64,000 nt of DNA, taken from NCBI RefSeq assembly GCF_030247185.1, contig NC_080572.1, forward strand, positions 87,618,435 through 87,682,434, read 5' to 3'. The stretch is from Malaya genurostris. Taxonomy: Eukaryota > Arthropoda > Insecta > Diptera > Culicidae. The position numbers were made by a program, and so were the translations under genes. This document shows, piece by piece, positions 58,281-64,000 of this stretch. The notes below the pieces were generated by a model that had not been told where the DNA came from, made no database searches, and worked only from the letters and a program-made list of their open reading frames with translations. Every line of letters begins with the position of its first letter. Within the stretch, counting starts at the first letter, position 1.

Positions 58281-58917
58281 AGGATCAGGGTCATTTCGCC
58301 GAAAGCCATTTCGCCGAAAGGGTCATTTCGCCGAATCCTGAAATCGTAATTAGAATTGATTTAAATTAAAGATAAACGAAAGATGATAGCGTTAACGCCC
58401 GTTTTGTTGACCTACCATTGTACTTCTTGAATAATGATTGATTGTTGTACTCTTGAATAAAGATTGATTCATGAACCTCAGAAAGTAGTTCCCAAGAAAA
58501 CTTGAAAGCTAGTAAGCATCAAAGCAATTGCATAGGTGTATCTACCAGGCAAATGTAGGTGGTATTTTTCGTTTATTAAGTGAAAATGAAAAATATCTAA
58601 TGCGGCTACAGGTTTGTATGCAAGAGGCCACCGCTTCCGACGGCTGCTCGGCGTCTTTGTGCCATCTTGGCTTCGGTTATGTGGCTGCGCCACATCTGTT
58701 ATACAGGACACATAACATGCAGGAGATATGACCCTTTCGGTAAAATGACCCTTTTGGCAAAATAACCCTTTCGACGAAATGACCCTTTCGGAGAAATGAC
58801 ACTTTCGGCGAAACGACTTTCGGCGAAATGGCATTCGGCGAAATGACTTTCGGCGAAATGACCTATTCGGCGAAACGACTTTCGGCGAAATGGCGTTCGG
58901 CGATATGACCCGCTCCC
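58281..58917. mobile_element. Element with TTTCGGCGAAATGACC subterminal arrays, 8-bp target duplication
   Basis: CATTACCC flanks both ends (58273-58280 and 58918-58925). The ends AGGATCAGGGTCATTTCGCC and, inverted, GGGAGCGGGTCATATCGCC pair with one indel. About three CATTTCGCCGAAAG units lie at the left (58290-58335) and about ten inverted units at the right (58728-58911), each containing the palindrome TTTCGSCGAAA. The 637-bp element encodes nothing convincing: the 58478-58984 minus frame is largely translated array (RRKSFRR-type repeats). The 8-bp duplication suggests hAT or another 8-bp-TSD superfamily. Confidence 0.7.
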
Positions 58918-59004
58918 CATTACCCAAACGAATTAAGTATGTTGCCGGTACTGGTAATTTTTTTGGGCAGGAGCATATAAACAAAAGCTAATATATTTCG
59001 ATTA

Positions 59005-59690
59005 ACTATCGTCTATCTTCTTCTTATATCTTCTATCTTCTACCTTCTATCTTCTATCTTCTATCTTCGATCTTCCATCTTCTATCTTCTATCTTCTATC
59101 GTCTATCTTCTATCTTCTATCTTCTATCTTCTATCTTCTATCTTCTATCTTCTATCTTCTATCTTCTATCTTCTATCTTCTATCTTCTATCTTCTATCTT
59201 CTATCTTCTATCTTCTATCTTCTATCTTCTATCTTCTATCTTCTATCTTCTATCTTCTATCTTCTATCTTCTATCTTCTATCTTCTATCTTCTATCTTCT
59301 ATCTTCTATCTTCTATCTTCTATCTTCTATCTTCTATCTTCTATCTTCTATCTTCTATCTTCTATCTTCTATCTTCTATCTTCTATCTTCTATCTTCTAT
59401 CTTCTATCTTGTATCTTGTATCTTGTATCTTGTATCTTGTATCTTGTATCTTGTATCTTGTATCTTGTATCTTGTATCTTGTATCTTGTATCTTGTATCT
59501 TGTATCTTGTATCTTGTATCTTGTATCTTCTATCTTCTATCTTCTATCTTCTATCTTCTATCTTCTATCTTCTATCTTCTATCTTCTATCTTCTATCTTC
59601 TATCTTCTATCTTCTATCTTCTATCTTCTATCTTCTATCTTCTATCTTCTATCTTCTATCTTCTATCTTCTATCTTCTATCTTCTATCAT
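59005..59690. repeat. Heptamer satellite (CTTCTAT)n with a (CTTGTAT)17 block
   Basis: About 97 units of 7 bp. The left part (59005-59407) and right part (59527-59690) are CTTCTAT; between them 59408-59526 is exactly 17 units of CTTGTAT. A few variants occur at the left edge. Since 7 is not a multiple of 3, all three plus frames stay open, which explains the Tyr/Leu/Ser-rich frames here. Confidence 0.97.
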
Positions 59691-59699
59691 TCTTTGTAA

Positions 59700-60990
59700 T
59701 CGCATCACGTAAGAACGGATTTACATGATTCTTTTTTTTGTTTGATCAGTTTTTTTTTTGGGTTCGTACATCAAAAAAATGTGGAAAACTTGCCGGAAAA
59801 GTGGGAAAAATCCGTATTGTTGTTTTGTATGGACAATGAAATTTTCCATTGTAAAAGTCGCCAATGCTTGCTAGATCTACGATTGATGTTTGGCGCGCAA
59901 CAAGTTGCATAAGTGCTTGACCGACGAAGGAAAGAATACCAGATCGTCGAATAAATTTTTTGGTCGTAACGAGATGTTTTGTGTGGAGAATTCTCATGCA
60001 TACGTGAATAATTGGGTATCAAAATTATTGCTTGGTAAATAAATTAATTACAGAATGCATATGACTGTATGATCGCTGCAGGTAGAAGAAAAATTCTGAT
60101 ATCCAGTTGAAAAATTGTGTATAATGAATTCAGATGAATAATATTGATCATTGTGAGCGCGAGTTTAAAAAATCGATTATCATAAACAGACTGTTACCAT
60201 TTAGAATATATAACGATATAAGTAACATAACCACCAGCACTGTAAAAAACTTATTTTCAAGATTTTTCGCCAGCCAGCTTTCCTTATGAATTGAGGGTTA
60301 AATTATAGATATTTACAGAAGATAGTATGATAGATTAGTTTACGATAACGTGCAATATTTATCATTTGGATAAATGTAATCTGTTGGTACAAAAATAAAT
60401 AAATAAATAAATAACCGACGAACCGGCTTCCTTTGTCTATCTGCTCGGAGATGACTGGACCAATTTCAATAATGTTACTAATAATATTACTTATAGTTAT
60501 ACATATATTTTTCTATTTTCCAATCTATAAAAGAATAATGAATGGAAAAACTTCGTTGTACACCAAGGTTTTTTACACGGGGGTTAAGTGATGCGTGAAA
60601 CAAAACCGTGTTACTTGCGGAAACCGTGCAAAATAACCGTGTGAAAAATTGGGCGTAATAATTTCAAAAACTGTAGATTACATGCACATGACATGTATTA
60701 GTTTTTTTATTCTCAAGTAATGTTGCAGTCCCCCCAGCCAGATTTTTTCCTGACGGCTCTGGAAACAATATGATAGAATTAGAAAGTAAGTAAGTATAAC
60801 AATATGATTTCACTAGAAAGTTTCACGACAACGAACCCCAAGATAATAAAAAAATATGAACGGTTCATTCAAGTAAATGTTAGTTGATTAGTGAAATATA
60901 ATTGAACAATTTAGAAGATAGTGTTTGAAGAATTCAACCTTCCAGAATTAGTTTAGCAAAACATAGCAGTTAGCATAGGTCATGTTAGCC
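59700..60990. other. No recognised gene
   Basis: Unassigned. Two overlapping 83-codon minus frames (59746-60022) have no motif. A (AAAT)n run lies at about 60393-60412. Confidence 0.45.
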
Positions 60991-60994
60991 ATTG

Positions 60995-61276
60995 TTACAT
61001 ATGTTGCGTGAAGTTCTTTTCGCTCACCACCTTAATCGATCCGTTCTCGTCGTCAGCAGTTAGAAGAGATTTAAAAAAATTACGTCCAAATCTTTTTTGC
61101 TGCTTGTAATATTGCTGACCACTTCCGATCAGCAATTCTTGAGGCACTCGTTGGTAAGCATATGTGCCATCTTCTGTCGCATCTGTGCTACGAAGATTAA
61201 ATTTCGATCCCAAAAATTTCGCAAAATCAACAAATACTTTGTTAGGCATCTTTTCAATCGCGATCTGATTTGACAT
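60995..61276 (-). CDS. Unrecognised 93-codon reading frame, possible host exon
   Basis: Read MSNQIAIEKMPNKVFVDFAK..., with a balanced composition (Phe, Lys, Gln, Asp, Gly spread evenly), unlike the translated repeats elsewhere in the window. No signal peptide, membrane segment or domain is recognised. Upstream on the same strand, a second open stretch (about 61499-61360) reads QLRKEHTAKRNPVLLNQVYY... without a Met. A TACTGTTTAG acceptor-like site just before the frame (about 61295) and GT sites in the upstream stretch (for example GGGTATTTT near 61427) would allow splicing of the two. This is inference. It may equally be part of an unrecognised repeat. Confidence 0.3.
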   Translation of the reverse strand: MSNQIAIEKMPNKVFVDFAKFLGSKFNLRSTDATEDGTYAYQRVPQELLIGSGQQYYKQQKRFGRNFFKSLLTADDENGSIKVVSEKNFTQHM

Positions 61277-61399
61277 GTATGAAAAATCGCTAAACAGTAT
61301 AACATCCTTAATGCAAAATTATTGCTAATTGAACATGATCAAACATTAAATCATAACTAGCTGAAGCGATAATAGGTTTTCTTTTTCTCGTACCGTGAA

Positions 61400-62280
61400 T
61401 TTATCTGCACTCGACACAAAATACCCGCTATCAGGTAGCTGAACTGGATAATAAACTTGATTCAGTAACACAGGATTTCTTTTAGCTGTATGTTCTTTCC
61501 GAAGCTGTTATTGCTAGTTGTTCGACGAATTTGAACCACTTACACTACACTAATCTATCCGGCAACAATTTTCGGTCACAGTTTTGACACTATTAAATTA
61601 CTATAATTAATACTCATCAAAGAAATCTGAAGAAATAACCAAGATTTAACTCCGGGATCAATCAATCATGTTTGCGTGTACGGCGAGTGAATACTCACAC
61701 GTCAAACACAATTTGACAGCATTGTGTCATCAAATCGAATCAAAACATTGGCGTCATCCACGATGTACTAACTAAATGGTGATCACGTTTGTGCTGATCA
61801 AAGACATCATATTAACAAGATATCCAGCTCTCACATTTCCCGAAAAAATCATTGACAACATCCTTTTTTGCGAGCATGGCGCCCTCAGGCGAGTTCGCAT
61901 CGAATCTCGTGCATAGAAGTAGGGGAGAGTAATGTCAAATTCGTGCGCACCAAAATAAGCAGCACTGCGCGCCCATACAGTTGACATGATATGTTGAATG
62001 TGATGCCGTGCCATGGCGTTGCTGGACTGAAGATTGATTTCGCTCCAAGCTGACAGGGTCTGATGCTGATAAAACCTTATTGTTAATCTGAAATAAGTTT
62101 CAGAACTCAATTTAGGAACAATATTAACAGTCAAAAAACGGCGTAGATAATTGTAAGAATCCGAAAAAAATTCGGAACCATATCTTTACGCGCACAGGAA
62201 TGGTATTTCGAGGACAAATTATTGTTCCGTTCCATTCCCTCTTATTGTTTATAAAACGATAAATTGACGTTTCGGGTAAC
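61400..62280. other. Unassigned; one 120-codon minus frame
   Basis: The 61772-62134 minus frame (with ARHHIQHIMSTVWARSAAYF) has no recognised domain. The sequence around it resembles dispersed repeats by style, so it is not called coding. Confidence 0.35.
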
Positions 62281-62288
62281 CTTTTTCA

Positions 62289-62503
62289 GCCCGGGTTAGC
62301 GGTTCAATGCATAGGACGCTAGTCTTACAAGCCGTTTGTCATATGTTCGAGCATCCCCCTAGTATGATTCTTAGTGTCAGTAGGATCGTAGAACTAGGCT
62401 TCGTAGGCTGCGAAGTCTGTTGAAAGGTCAAATTCTACAAAAGGAATTTAATGCCAAGACTTTGCCCTGGTAACCTTGTTGACTATTTCCCTTATGGTCA
62501 GGC
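62289..62503 (+). mobile_element. tRNA-derived SINE, second copy
   Basis: CCCGGGTTAGCGGTTCAATGC, AGTCTTACAAGCC, TGTTCGAGCATCC, TGTCAGTAGGATCGTAGAAC, GGCTGCGAAGTCTGTTGAAA and AATGCCAAGACTTTGCCC follow the same order as 4049-4265. The A and B boxes are slightly decayed. Confidence 0.7.
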
Positions 62504-62509
62504 CCGATT

Positions 62510-64000
<1,491 letters not shown>

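Noticed and set aside
58478..58984. 168-codon minus-strand frame with RRKSFRR-type repeats
   Set aside because: Runs through the TTTCGGCGAAATGACC array and past the element border; composition follows the repeat.
58281..59690. CRISPR-like array
   Set aside because: Repeats are contiguous or palindromic without unique spacers, and the genome is eukaryotic.
59409..59728. Three ~100-codon frames with Tyr-Leu-Val-Ser-Cys-Ile-Leu repeats
   Set aside because: Translated heptamer satellite; all frames are open because 7 is not divisible by 3.

Overview
The window looks like a mosquito (Culicidae) nuclear genome, probably a large repeat-rich culicine-type one. This is inferred from A+T-rich DNA without operons or bacterial gene density, Feilai-like tRNA-derived SINEs, Jockey/Juan-like and I-type non-LTR retrotransposons, mariner, Tc1-like, hAT-like, piggyBac-like and Transib DNA elements, and long microsatellites. 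No reference search could be run, so the species is not assigned. No complete protein-coding host gene is recognisable. The one candidate for host coding sequence is a 93-codon minus-strand reading frame at 60995-61276.

Layout. 1-4.3 kb: two nested hAT-type MITEs with 8-bp target duplications, a 330-bp tandem duplication, a Tc1-like helix-turn-helix remnant, a TIR element with a tRNA-like core and a tRNA-derived SINE. 6.9-13 kb: a six-unit ~265-bp tandem array, a 3' fragment of a Jockey-type LINE, a ~165-bp repeat and a LINE ORF1 broken by inserted elements. 16-20.4 kb: a fold-back element, a tandem repeat and an internally deleted mariner with perfect 29-bp TIRs. 22-28 kb: a Tc1-like transposase remnant and several copies of an abundant family, here called the CCACCTAGTGG family. 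29.7-34.7 kb: two oppositely oriented copies of a ~1.27-kb non-coding retroelement, each with its own 20- or 24-bp target duplication, around a decayed mariner; one copy also holds a 322-bp MITE.

41.7-45.2 kb is the most notable stretch. A 2,848-bp Transib (RAG1-related) element has ~1-kb inverted repeats and termini starting CACAGTG, the same heptamer as V(D)J recombination signals. It sits in a CCACCTAGTGG-family copy with a 5-bp duplication, and other copies of that family supply the empty site. 46-50.1 kb: an I-type LINE (ORF1 tail, endonuclease, reverse transcriptase, RNase H) split by a SINE with an 11-bp duplication. 51.8-56.5 kb: a minus-strand Juan-like LINE with a hairpin-rich 5' region. 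Four dispersed sequences (31.9, 41.25, 50.6 and 57.9 kb) share a hammerhead-ribozyme-like core, intact at 50614-50634. 58.3-59.7 kb: an element built of TTTCGGCGAAATGACC units, then a ~680-bp heptamer satellite.

The window reads as a layered graveyard of transposons. Insertion order can be read from several nestings, and all recognised transposase and reverse-transcriptase genes are visibly broken.
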